Shown here piece by piece: positions 7,310-13,060 of a stretch of 16,549 nucleotides of DNA (position 1 is the stretch's first letter; every line of letters starts with the position of its first letter). Under the pieces are notes generated by a model that saw nothing but the letters and a program-made list of their open reading frames with translations, was not told where the DNA came from and searched no databases. Position numbers and translations under genes: made by a program. The stretch lies in the NCBI GenBank assembly GCA_934101685.1, contig CAKORZ010000027.1, positions 1 through 16,549 on the forward strand, given 5' to 3'. The stretch comes from an uncultured Bacilli bacterium (lineage in GTDB: Bacteria > Bacillota_I > Bacilli_A > RFN20 > DUOF01).

Positions 7310-8351
7310 TAATAATGCCCTCCTTCTTTGCTCTAAGCTGTCCACATGCTGCATCTATATCAGAGCCAAATTCTTTTCTAATAGTTACATTAACGCCTAT
7401 TCTTTTTAACTCTTCATAAAATGCTCTTACGCTTTCTTTATCACTTCTTTTAAATTCATTTTCGCTTACTTCATTATATGGGATTAAATTTACATAAGCA
7501 AAAGTTCCTTTAAGTAAACTAGCTAATTCACTAGCGTTCTTCAACGAATCATTTAATCCTTTTAATAAAATATATTCAATAGTTACTCTTCTACCTGAAT
7601 TGCTTTCATACTCTTTTATTGCTTCAAATAGTTTTTCAAGTGGATAAGCCTTATTAACTGGCATTATTTTATTTCTTGTTTCATTATTAGAAGCATGTAA
7701 TGATATTGCTAAGTTAACTTGGATTCCTTCTTTTGAATACTTAACTATTTTATCGGGTATACCTGAAGTTGATACTGTAATGTGTCTAGCACCTATTGCT
7801 AAACCTTTTTGCTCATTTATTATTTTAATAAAATTCATAACATTATCATAATTATCAAAAGGTTCACCACTTCCCATAATTACAACATGGCTAACTCTTT
7901 CTCCTTTTCCTTCTTCATCTAAATATTCTTGTATTTTCATGATTTGCGCTACCATTTCACTAGCCTTTAAATCTCTTTGTTTTTTGATTAAACCAGAAGC
8001 ACAAAACTTACAGCCCATGTTACATCCCACTTGAGAACTAACACATACTGCATTACCATAATCATATCTCATAAGAACAGTTTCTACACTCATCTTATCT
8101 TCGAACTCTAATAATAACTTAACTGTACCATCATAAGAAACTTGCTTTCTAATAATAGTAGGCAAATTCATAGTATATTTTTCTTTTAAAACTTCTCTAA
8201 AAGCTAAAGACACATCACTCATGCTATCAATGTCTTTTACTCTTTTTTGATATAACCAACCATATATTTGAGTAGCTCTAAAGCTTTTTTGACCTAACTC
8301 TACCATTTCTTTACTTAAATTTTCTAAAGAATAATTATATAAACTTTCCAT
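7302..8351 (-). CDS. rlmN: 23S rRNA (adenine2503-C2)/tRNA methyltransferase, radical SAM
   Basis: RlmN methylates C2 of A2503 in 23S rRNA and of A37 in some tRNAs. The 349-residue protein shows the radical SAM cluster C110-x3-C114-x2-C117 (GCNMGCKFC), the upstream C103 (7 residues before the cluster, as in known RlmN), GSGEPFDNYDNV for SAM binding and the methyl-carrying Cys at C336 (DAACGQL). All essential residues are therefore present, and the family member is RlmN and not Cfr by context. ATG at 8351 follows GGTGAT. It is the first gene of a six-gene operon (rlmN-stp-prkC-rsgA-rpe-APH) in which every junction overlaps. Confidence 0.96.
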   Translation of the reverse strand: MESLYNYSLENLSKEMVELGQKSFRATQIYGWLYQKRVKDIDSMSDVSLAFREVLKEKYTMNLPTIIRKQVSYDGTVKLLLEFEDKMSVETVLMRYDYGNAVCVSSQVGCNMGCKFCASGLIKKQRDLKASEMVAQIMKIQEYLDEEGKGERVSHVVIMGSGEPFDNYDNVMNFIKIINEQKGLAIGARHITVSTSGIPDKIVKYSKEGIQVNLAISLHASNNETRNKIMPVNKAYPLEKLFEAIKEYESNSGRRVTIEYILLKGLNDSLKNASELASLLKGTFAYVNLIPYNEVSENEFKRSDKESVRAFYEELKRIGVNVTIRKEFGSDIDAACGQLRAKKEGIISE

Positions 8352-8380
8352 ATAGTAATCACCGTTATTATTGTAACATT

Positions 8381-8386
8381 ATTATA
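8381..8386 (-). promoter_or_regulatory. Candidate -10 element for the rlmN operon
   Basis: A TATAAT on the minus strand lies about 30 nt ahead of the rlmN start, inside the T-tail of the preceding terminator. A second possibility is TGTTACAAT (8378-8370), an extended -10 form. Neither has a good -35. The terminator just upstream makes a promoter here necessary unless readthrough occurs. Confidence 0.4.
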
Positions 8387-8425
8387 ATAAAAAAGAATTA
8401 AATTTTTTATAATTTAATTCTTTTT
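8385..8425 (-). terminator. Intrinsic terminator closing the helical-protein array
   Basis: A 15-bp perfect stem (8390-8404 with 8411-8425, 6-nt loop), read on the minus strand, ends in CTTTTTT. It lies 5 nt beyond the stop of the last paralog and separates the array from rlmN. Confidence 0.85.
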
Positions 8426-8429
8426 GCTA

Positions 8430-8846
8430 TTATACCTTTTTATTTTTCTTTAAAGCATTTGCTCTATTAATTACTATATCAGTAATACTCCTTACTGTTT
8501 TTTCAGTTTTTTCTAGTTTATCCATTAATTTTAACTTAAATCTTGCTATTGAATCTCTTTTAGCAACAATATCATTATGTTTTCTTGCTATTTCATTTTT
8601 TTCATATCCATCAGGTAATGCATAAAATCGTTTTGCTAAACCTTCACACTCTTTATCCATATCATTAATTTTATAATATAAGCACATTGCTGCAGCATGT
8701 ACAATTTGATATTCCATAATAGTGTCATAATACTTTTTCTTAGTTTTATCATCAAAATCAGTATCATTTAAGGTAGCAGCTACATTCTTTTCAATTTCTT
8801 CTACTTCTTTTAATTTTTCTTTGGTTATATATTGTTTTAAATTCAT
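8430..8846 (-). CDS. Helical array paralog F (unknown function)
   Basis: I do not recognise a known domain. The 138 residues are predicted almost entirely helical and charged, with no signal peptide, membrane helix or cysteine pair motif (single Cys at M-C-L-Y and K-E-C-E). It is the most divergent of the seven-member family. It still carries the shared order 'T-D-F/L-D-D-K-T-K-K-K-Y-Y-D-T-I-M-E-Y-Q', then an Ala-rich helix and a long coiled-coil-like C-terminus. The ATG follows GGAGA by about 8 nt and sits 11 nt after the stop of paralog E, with no promoter of the family type, so it is co-transcribed with E. It ends at a strong terminator. Confidence 0.85.
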   Translation of the reverse strand: MNLKQYITKEKLKEVEEIEKNVAATLNDTDFDDKTKKKYYDTIMEYQIVHAAAMCLYYKINDMDKECEGLAKRFYALPDGYEKNEIARKHNDIVAKRDSIARFKLKLMDKLEKTEKTVRSITDIVINRANALKKNKKV

Positions 8847-8857
8847 TTTAATATCTC

Positions 8858-9298
8858 CTATTTTTTAATAAATCTAGTAGCTTCTTTATTACGTTTTTTA
8901 TCCATTACTTTTATACGCTTATTAATTAATTTATCTATTCTAGATACCTTTAATCTCATTGATTTACATTTTTTAATTAAATCATTTCTAAGCTTTGTTA
9001 ATTTTTCTATTTCTATATCCAATGAACTACATTTATCTGCTGCATCTAATTTGCCAAGATTATCTAAATTTTCAGCTTCTTTATTTAAAGTTTCACATTT
9101 ATTATTTAACTCATTGATTTTTTCTCCTAACGAATCAATTGCAGCTAACATATACTCATGCTTTACCATATAATCGTAAAATTCTTCTTTACTATCTACA
9201 TCTAAATCTGTCTTTTTCAAATCTTCTGAAAGATTATTTTCATATCTATGAACTTTCTCCATATATTCTTCAGAAATATATTTTACTAACTCTTCCAT
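8858..9298 (-). CDS. Helical array paralog E (unknown function)
   Basis: This 146-residue, lysine/glutamate-rich helical protein has no recognised domain. It shares with its neighbours the N-terminal 'ISEEYMEKVHRYE', 'KKTDLDVDSKEEFYDYMVK' and a following helix with regularly spaced leucines (INELNNKCETLNKEAENL), suggesting coiled-coil assembly. GTG 9307, ATG 9301 and ATG 9298 are possible starts; 9298 has the best distance to GAGG (8 nt). It is the first gene of a two-gene unit (E-F) with its own family-type promoter upstream. Confidence 0.85.
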   Translation of the reverse strand: MEELVKYISEEYMEKVHRYENNLSEDLKKTDLDVDSKEEFYDYMVKHEYMLAAIDSLGEKINELNNKCETLNKEAENLDNLGKLDAADKCSSLDIEIEKLTKLRNDLIKKCKSMRLKVSRIDKLINKRIKVMDKKRNKEATRFIKK

Positions 9299-9316
9299 CA
9301 TTAACACCTCGTTTAT

Positions 9317-9344
9317 ATTTTACCATTACACAATTTATTTTCAA
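9317..9344 (-). promoter_or_regulatory. Family promoter P-E
   Basis: TTGAAA (9344-9339), 16-nt spacer, TAAAAT (9322-9317) preceded by TGG, giving an extended -10. It drives paralogs E and F. Confidence 0.75.
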
Positions 9345-9370
9345 GAATTATTTTTTCTAGTTATATTTAT

Positions 9371-9799
9371 CTACTTTTTTTGCCTTTTTTCCTGTTTTTC
9401 AAGCATTTTAACTAAATAATTATCTGCTTTTTGTGCTTTTTTAGCTGTTTCTTTAGTATACTTATCCCAAAGGTCTCTTTCTGCTTTTATGCTAGCCATT
9501 ATTTTTCTATTGTTTTCTACCTTTTTATATATGTCTTTTTTAGTTGTATCTGAAATCAATTTTTCTTCTACTTCTATCAATAAACGTTTATTTTCTGCTA
9601 GCATATCATTATATTCATCGGCCAATGTATCAGTCATATCAGCAGCAAGCTGATTTTCCATAATATCATTATAACATTTCATTTTTACCGTATCTTTTAT
9701 TTGCAACTTACCTATTTTTTCAATTAATTTCTTTGATAATTTTTCTGTCTTACTTAAATATTTTTCTGCTATTCTACTTTTATCAATTACCATTTTCAT
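9371..9799 (-). CDS. Helical array paralog A (unknown function)
   Basis: This 142-residue basic, helical protein starts MKMVIDKSRIAEKYL. A central block at residues 42-75, beginning CYNDIMENQLAADM and continuing TDTLADEYNDMLAENKRLL, is almost identical in paralogs B and C and recognisable in D. The C-terminus (from about 100) is one long charged helix ending in QEKRQKK. Paralog B is about 75% identical by eye, without gaps. No known fold, signal peptide or catalytic motif was found. ATG 9799 lies 9 nt after AGGAG; an in-frame TTG at 9808 touches the ribosome site and is rejected. No terminator is visible downstream, so readthrough into E-F is possible. Confidence 0.88.
   Translation of the reverse strand: MKMVIDKSRIAEKYLSKTEKLSKKLIEKIGKLQIKDTVKMKCYNDIMENQLAADMTDTLADEYNDMLAENKRLLIEVEEKLISDTTKKDIYKKVENNRKIMASIKAERDLWDKYTKETAKKAQKADNYLVKMLEKQEKRQKK
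9581..9678 (-). repeat. 98-bp direct repeat, copy 1 (in paralog A)
   Basis: This block is highly similar, without gaps, to 10774-10871 and 11422-11519. It encodes the conserved core of paralogs A, B and C and could support recombination between them. Confidence 0.8.
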
Positions 9800-9822
9800 T
9801 TTGTCCAACTCCTATGAATACA

Positions 9823-9850
9823 ATTTTAACATATGCATACTAGTTTTCAA
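9823..9850 (-). promoter_or_regulatory. Family promoter P-A
   Basis: TTGAAA (9850-9845), 16-nt spacer, TAAAAT (9828-9823) with TGT directly upstream. It drives paralog A. Confidence 0.78.
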
Positions 9851-9869
9851 GTATTATTTTTTTATGCAT

Positions 9870-9894
9870 AAAAAAAGAGAACTTTTGTTCTCTT
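9870..9894 (-). terminator. Intrinsic terminator of paralog G
   Basis: On the minus strand AAGAGAAC, loop AAAA, GTTCTCTT followed by more T: a perfect 8-bp stem (9875-9882 with 9887-9894) and a T-tail, 23 nt after the G stop codon. Confidence 0.85.
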
Positions 9895-9917
9895 AGTATA
9901 TATGTTTATTAAAATTA

Positions 9918-10451
9918 TTATCTTTTTTTACTATTTTTTTGAATAGTTTTCTCTATTACATCAGCATCTTTAACTGCCTTTTTTTGTGCTTTTTTACTTA
10001 TATCATTTATATTATCTATTGTTTCTTGTAAATATGCCGCTTCTCTTTTAAGGTTTGCATTTTTCTCTCTCATAATATTTTTTTCTTTTTCTGAGTTTAT
10101 TTTATATATTTTTTCAAGCCTATCGTTGTGGTCATCAACAACACTATTACGTGCCTCAGCAGCAACATCATGCACATCTGCTAAATAATTGTATTTCATT
10201 ATTTCATCATAAAGTTTATTTTTTACTTTATCTTTAAATCCAGTTTTTTCTAAGCATTCTAACAAATCATTTTTATAATCATATGATTTTTTTATAACAT
10301 CCAAAACATAAGTTTTAATAGAATCATAGCGTGAATATTTTATAAAAAGCTTTGCAAATTCTACTTTTTTTTCATCACTAAAATTTGAACTTTCAAAATA
10401 ATCTTTTACTATTTTTTCAAATTGATCTTGTTTTATTGTATTAACTTCCAT
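9918..10451 (-). CDS. Helical array paralog G, with N-terminal extension (unknown function)
   Basis: At 177 residues this is the longest of the seven. About 55 extra N-terminal residues (MEVNTIKQDQFEKIV to the YDSIKTYVLDVIKK region) precede the family unit. That unit starts near KNDLLECLEKTGFKDKVKNKLYDEIMKYNYLADVHD and continues with a charged helix ending IQKNSKKR. The extension is helical, with phenylalanines (FEKIV, YFESSNF, FAKLFIKY), and has no recognised domain. It sits between A and B, which are more like each other than like G, so a later insertion or an A/B duplication around it is likely. ATG at 10451 follows GGGAG by 9 nt. Confidence 0.86.
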   Translation of the reverse strand: MEVNTIKQDQFEKIVKDYFESSNFSDEKKVEFAKLFIKYSRYDSIKTYVLDVIKKSYDYKNDLLECLEKTGFKDKVKNKLYDEIMKYNYLADVHDVAAEARNSVVDDHNDRLEKIYKINSEKEKNIMREKNANLKREAAYLQETIDNINDISKKAQKKAVKDADVIEKTIQKNSKKR

Positions 10452-10475
10452 TATTTCCAACTCCCTACTAATAAA

Positions 10476-10503
10476 ATTTTAACATATAAACACTAATTTT
10501 CAA
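10476..10503 (-). promoter_or_regulatory. Family promoter P-G
   Basis: TTGAAA (10503-10498), 16-nt spacer, TAAAAT (10481-10476) with TGT directly upstream. It drives paralog G. Confidence 0.78.
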
Positions 10504-10522
10504 GTTTTATTTTTTATGCATC

Positions 10523-10546
10523 AAAAAAGAGACCTTTTGTTCTCTT
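10523..10546 (-). terminator. Intrinsic terminator of paralog B
   Basis: AAGAGA (10527-10532) pairs with TCTCTT (10541-10546), followed on the minus strand by T6. One inner mismatch distinguishes it from the copy after paralog G. Confidence 0.75.
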
Positions 10547-10557
10547 GCTATCTACAT

Positions 10558-10992
10558 TTATCTGCCTTTTTTTTGCTTTTTTTCTTGTTTTTCATACATT
10601 TTAACTAAATATTTATCAGCTTTTACTGATCTTACATATGTTTTTTCAGCATACTTATCCCAAAGTTCTTTTTCTGCTTTTATGCTAGCCATTATTCTTC
10701 TATTGTTTTCTACCTTTTTATATATGTTTTTTTTAGTTGTTTCTGAAATCAATTTTTCTTCTGCTTCTCTCAATAAGCGTTTATTTTCTGCTAACATATC
10801 ATTATACTTATCAGCTAATGTATCAATCATATCAGCAACAAGTTGATTTTCCATAATATCATTATAACATTGCCTTTTTACCTTTTCTTTTATTTTTATA
10901 TTTTCTATTTTTGCTATTAATTGCTCAGACATTTTTTCTGATTCTACCAAATATTTTTCTGCTATTCTACTTTTATCAATTACCATTTTCAT
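10558..10992 (-). CDS. Helical array paralog B (unknown function)
   Basis: This 144-residue protein is nearly colinear with paralogs A and C. The N-terminus MKMVIDKSRIAEKYL and the core from CYNDIMENQLVADM through DTLADKYNDMLAENKRLL are conserved. The region 15-40 and the C-terminal helix (residues 115-127, KTYVRSVKADKY) vary most. It has many Lys and Glu, one Cys (C42), and no membrane or secretion signal. ATG at 10992 is 9 nt after AGGAG. It has its own promoter and its own terminator, so it is a single-gene unit. Confidence 0.88.
   Translation of the reverse strand: MKMVIDKSRIAEKYLVESEKMSEQLIAKIENIKIKEKVKRQCYNDIMENQLVADMIDTLADKYNDMLAENKRLLREAEEKLISETTKKNIYKKVENNRRIMASIKAEKELWDKYAEKTYVRSVKADKYLVKMYEKQEKKQKKGR
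10774..10871 (-). repeat. 98-bp direct repeat, copy 2 (in paralog B)
   Basis: See 9581-9678: the same length and no gaps, encoding the conserved core block of paralog B. Confidence 0.8.
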
Positions 10993-10998
10993 TCTTCT

Positions 10999-11053
10999 CA
11001 ACTCCTATGAATACAATTTTAGCATATATTTAGTATATATCAATAGTAAATTT
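10999..11053 (-). repeat. 55-bp promoter-region repeat, copy 1 (upstream of B)
   Basis: This segment is nearly identical to 11647-11701 over 55 nt and covers the ribosome site, the extended -10, the TTGATA -35 and about 10 nt beyond. The similarity stops abruptly after 11053. Confidence 0.72.
11016..11043 (-). promoter_or_regulatory. Family promoter P-B
   Basis: TTGATA (11043-11038), 16-nt spacer, TAAAAT (11021-11016) with TGC directly upstream. It drives paralog B. Confidence 0.78.
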
Positions 11054-11140
11054 ATCTGCAGCACATACTAACATGTAGATGATTTAAGATAGTAATTAAG
11101 ATTATTATACATGTTTATTTGATATAAAATTCATCTAATA
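11054..11140. other. Noncoding spacer between paralogs B and C
   Basis: This is the longest gene-free stretch inside the array. It is AT-rich, with two ACATGT sites and no convincing open frame, RNA fold or family-type promoter. I see no defined function; it may be a relic of a lost gene or duplication joint. Confidence 0.4.
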
Positions 11141-11180
11141 AAAAAAACTTAACTTGCTAATAATTTCAAATTAAGTTTTT
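11140..11180 (-). terminator. Intrinsic terminator of paralog C
   Basis: A 10-bp stem, AAAAACTTAA (11143-11152) with TTAAGTTTTT (11171-11180) and an 18-nt loop, is followed on the minus strand by a run of T. It lies about 30 nt past the C stop codon. Confidence 0.75.
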
Positions 11181-11208
11181 CCAAATTATTCTGTTTTTAC
11201 TAGTTATA

Positions 11209-11640
11209 TTATCTGCCTTTATGATTTTTTTCTTGATTTTTTTGAATTTTAACTAAATAGTCATTTGCTTTTTTTGCTTTTTCATATGTTTCTTTAGTAT
11301 AATCATCCCAAAGGTCTCTTTCTTCTTTTATGTTGTCCATTATTTTTCTATTATGTTTTACCCTCTCATATACATTTTTTTTAACTTTTTCTGGGTTTGT
11401 TTTTTTCTCAGCTTCACTTAATAAACGTTTATTTTCTGCTAGCATATCATTATACTTATCAGCTAATGTATCAGTCATATCAGCAGCAAGTTGATTTTCC
11501 ATAATATCATTATAACATTGTTTCTTTACCTTATCTTTTATTTGCAACTTACCTATTTTTTCAATTAATTCTTCCGATAATTTCTCTGTCTCATTTAAAT
11601 ATTTTTCTGATATTCTATTTTTATCAATTACCATTTTCAT
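11209..11640 (-). CDS. Helical array paralog C (unknown function)
   Basis: This 143-residue member of the A/B/C subgroup starts MKMVIDKNRISEKYL and keeps the core CYNDIMENQLAADM through DTLADKYNDMLAENKRLL almost unchanged. It differs in the segment after it (SEAEKKTNPEKVKKNVYERV) and in the C-terminal tail (QKNQEKNHKGR). The protein is all-helical by composition and heptad-like Leu/Ile spacing, with no known domain. ATG at 11640 lies 9 nt after AGGAG. It is an independent unit with a family promoter and a terminator. Confidence 0.88.
   Translation of the reverse strand: MKMVIDKNRISEKYLNETEKLSEELIEKIGKLQIKDKVKKQCYNDIMENQLAADMTDTLADKYNDMLAENKRLLSEAEKKTNPEKVKKNVYERVKHNRKIMDNIKEERDLWDDYTKETYEKAKKANDYLVKIQKNQEKNHKGR
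11422..11519 (-). repeat. 98-bp direct repeat, copy 3 (in paralog C)
   Basis: See 9581-9678: a colinear copy encoding the same core block. Confidence 0.8.
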
Positions 11641-11646
11641 TTTACC

Positions 11647-11701
11647 CAACTCCTATATATACAATTTTAACATATATTTAATATATATCAATAGTAAATT
11701 T
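11647..11701 (-). repeat. 55-bp promoter-region repeat, copy 2 (upstream of C)
   Basis: Partner of 10999-11053, differing at only a few positions. Confidence 0.72.
11664..11691 (-). promoter_or_regulatory. Family promoter P-C
   Basis: TTGATA (11691-11686), 16-nt spacer, TAAAAT (11669-11664) with TGT directly upstream. It drives paralog C. Confidence 0.78.
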
Positions 11702-11719
11702 GCTTTTCAACATATTTCA

Positions 11720-12118
11720 TTAAATTTTTTTAGAAACTACATGTTCTCTCATATGATTGTTTAATTCAACTACCACACTATATAAAGCAGAAGTTAAATC
11801 ATTTAAATCTCTTGCACACTTTCTTATTTTTATCATTTCTTTTCGTCTTTTTGAAATACTTTCTCTTATCAATTTTTTTTCTTTTTCGTTTTTTGTTGCT
11901 TTAAATCTTCTTCTTGCTTCTTTAACTTCAGCAAGAAATTTATTATATTTGTCTGCCAAAGTATCGTGGTAATCATTAAGTTTTTGAAGTTTCATAATTA
12001 TTTCAAAATATATATTTTTTGTTTTTTCATTAAGATCTGTTTTATCTAGAGATTCTTTTAATTCTTTTTCATATTTTTTTGTTTCCTCTATATACTTTTC
12101 AGACACCTCATAATGCAT
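11720..12118 (-). CDS. Helical array paralog D (unknown function)
   Basis: This 132-residue protein, starting MHYEVSEKYIEETKKYEKEL, is a more distant member. It has the same frame of 'K-T-D-L-N-E-K-T-K-N-I-Y-F-E-I-I-M-K-L-Q' followed by HDTLADKYNKFLAE, which ties the A/B/C group to the E/F/G forms. The second half is very basic (EARRRFKATKNEKEKKL, SKRRKEMIKIRK), a possible nucleic-acid or membrane-surface contact, though this is inference only. No known domain was found. ATG at 12118 is 9 nt after AGGAG. No terminator is visible after it. Confidence 0.86.
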   Translation of the reverse strand: MHYEVSEKYIEETKKYEKELKESLDKTDLNEKTKNIYFEIIMKLQKLNDYHDTLADKYNKFLAEVKEARRRFKATKNEKEKKLIRESISKRRKEMIKIRKCARDLNDLTSALYSVVVELNNHMREHVVSKKI

Positions 12119-12138
12119 GTATATCAACTCCTAGAAAT

Positions 12139-12166
12139 ATTTTATCATACGTTTTTTTTATTTCAA
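12139..12166 (-). promoter_or_regulatory. Family promoter P-D
   Basis: TTGAAA (12166-12161), 16-nt spacer, TAAAAT (12144-12139) with TGA directly upstream. It drives paralog D. Confidence 0.75.
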
Positions 12167-12222
12167 GATTTTTTTATTATTGCAATAATCCTATATTAAT
12201 TAAAATACATTAACTTTTTTAT

Positions 12223-12258
12223 AAAAAAAAGATACTTCATTTTTAATAGTATCATTTT
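12223..12258 (-). terminator. Intrinsic terminator of the Cys/His-cluster gene
   Basis: On the minus strand GATACT pairs with AGTATC (12253-12248 and 12236-12231), extended past one mismatch by A-T pairs and followed by eight T. It lies about 20 nt beyond the stop at 12277. Confidence 0.8.
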
Positions 12259-12276
12259 TAAAATAATAATTTTTTA

Positions 12277-12957
12277 TTATAGACCGACTTTAAATCTATG
12301 AGATGTTCCTGATATTTTCTTTGGCTCAGAATTTTCTACTTTAGTTTCTTTTTCTGTATCTTTTCTTTTCTCTTCAGGTACTATAGGGCCATCCTTAGGT
12401 TTACGATGGTGGTTATTGCCTAAATGTTTACCATGTGTATAATGAAGTGGGTTTTTGCATTCTTCATGGCAATGACAGAAATCATCTAAATCATGATTGC
12501 ATTTATTAGCAACATTTTTTAGGTTATCATCACTTCTTTTTTCTTTAAGATTTTTTAAATCTTTCTTCATCTCAGTTATAGCTTTATTTGCTCCACCAAT
12601 ACTTTCTTTTTTGTCATGTATGATATCACTTAAAGATAAGAAGCGAAGTAACCACCCCTTCTTTTTCTTTTTTTCTTCTTTTTTATACTTAACCATATAT
12701 GAATCATATACTTCATACGCTTCTAAAAGTTCACTTTCTAATTGATCTCTTATTTCTTCAACGCCTTCAATTTGTGATTCTAAAGTTTTTTCAATGACTA
12801 AAATAGCGAATAAAGAATTTAAAACTTGAACCATTTCTTCTTCATCTAGTTTCCCACTTTTTAGTATTTCCTCTTTATCTTTTATTTGTTTTTTTATATT
12901 TTCAACATCTTCATTATCCAAGAATTTAGTTAATCCCTTTATTTCATTAATAGTCAT
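12277..12957 (-). CDS. Helical protein with Cys/His cluster (unknown function)
   Basis: I do not recognise this 226-residue protein. Residues 1-150 are charged helix with coiled-coil character (IKKQIKDKEEIL, ESQIEGVEEIRDQLESELLEA) and a lysine run (92-100) before GWLLRFLSL. A compact cluster then follows with C153, H155, C161, H162, C163, H164, C167, H172, H175, H178, H183 and H184, which looks like a metal (probably zinc) site. The tail (185-226) is polar and probably disordered. There is no signal peptide. It is not obviously homologous to the seven paralogs but heads the same block. It has its own near-consensus promoter and a terminator. ATG 12957 follows AGGTGG by 6 nt. Confidence 0.83.
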   Translation of the reverse strand: MTINEIKGLTKFLDNEDVENIKKQIKDKEEILKSGKLDEEEMVQVLNSLFAILVIEKTLESQIEGVEEIRDQLESELLEAYEVYDSYMVKYKKEEKKKKKGWLLRFLSLSDIIHDKKESIGGANKAITEMKKDLKNLKEKRSDDNLKNVANKCNHDLDDFCHCHEECKNPLHYTHGKHLGNNHHRKPKDGPIVPEEKRKDTEKETKVENSEPKKISGTSHRFKVGL

Positions 12958-12975
12958 AAAATACCACCTACTCCC

Positions 12976-13004
12976 ATACTAAATAATTTTACTTAAATTG
13001 TCAA
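12976..13004 (-). promoter_or_regulatory. Sigma-A-type promoter of the Cys/His-cluster gene
   Basis: Consensus TTGACA (13004-12999), 17-nt spacer, TAGTAT (12981-12976). The spacing, the -35 and the lack of an extended -10 differ from the six array promoters, so its regulation is probably separate. Confidence 0.75.
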
Positions 13005-13025
13005 TTGCAAATTTTGTTTCGCCTA

Positions 13026-13060
13026 TGAAAAAGACGAAGAGCGTCCTTTATTCTTCGTCT
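13026..13060 (-). terminator. Intrinsic terminator closing the priA operon
   Basis: A 9-bp stem AGACGAAGA (13032-13040) with TCTTCGTCT (13052-13060), loop 11 nt, is followed on the minus strand by T5. Its 5' arm includes the last codons and overlaps the stop of the His-rich gene. Confidence 0.85.

Larger units (their letters stand above)
9805..9894 (-). repeat. 90-bp terminator-promoter boundary repeat, copy 1
   Basis: This segment contains, in minus-strand order, the terminator of paralog G, the promoter of paralog A and its ribosome site. It aligns over the same length with 10457-10546 (terminator of B, promoter of G), so the boundary was duplicated together with a gene. Confidence 0.7.
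10457..10546 (-). repeat. 90-bp terminator-promoter boundary repeat, copy 2
   Basis: This is the partner of 9805-9894: the terminator of B, the promoter of G and the ribosome site of G, in the same order and over the same length. The copies differ at scattered positions. Confidence 0.7.

Noticed and set aside
11054..11180. Small RNA gene between paralogs B and C
   Set aside because: A TATAAT-like site and the hairpin at 11140-11180 exist, but on opposite sides for a consistent transcript. The hairpin is better explained as the terminator of paralog C.
9371..12118. CRISPR array or other short regularly spaced repeats
   Set aside because: The repeats are 55-98 nt, lie in genes or promoters and are separated by unequal coding distances; there are no unique spacers and no cas genes.
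8430..12118. Prophage, toxin-antitoxin or immunity-gene cluster
   Set aside because: There is no integrase, structural, toxin-like or attachment site sequence, and no gene pair pattern. Each of five genes has its own promoter. The idea is not excluded by function, but nothing in the sequence supports it.
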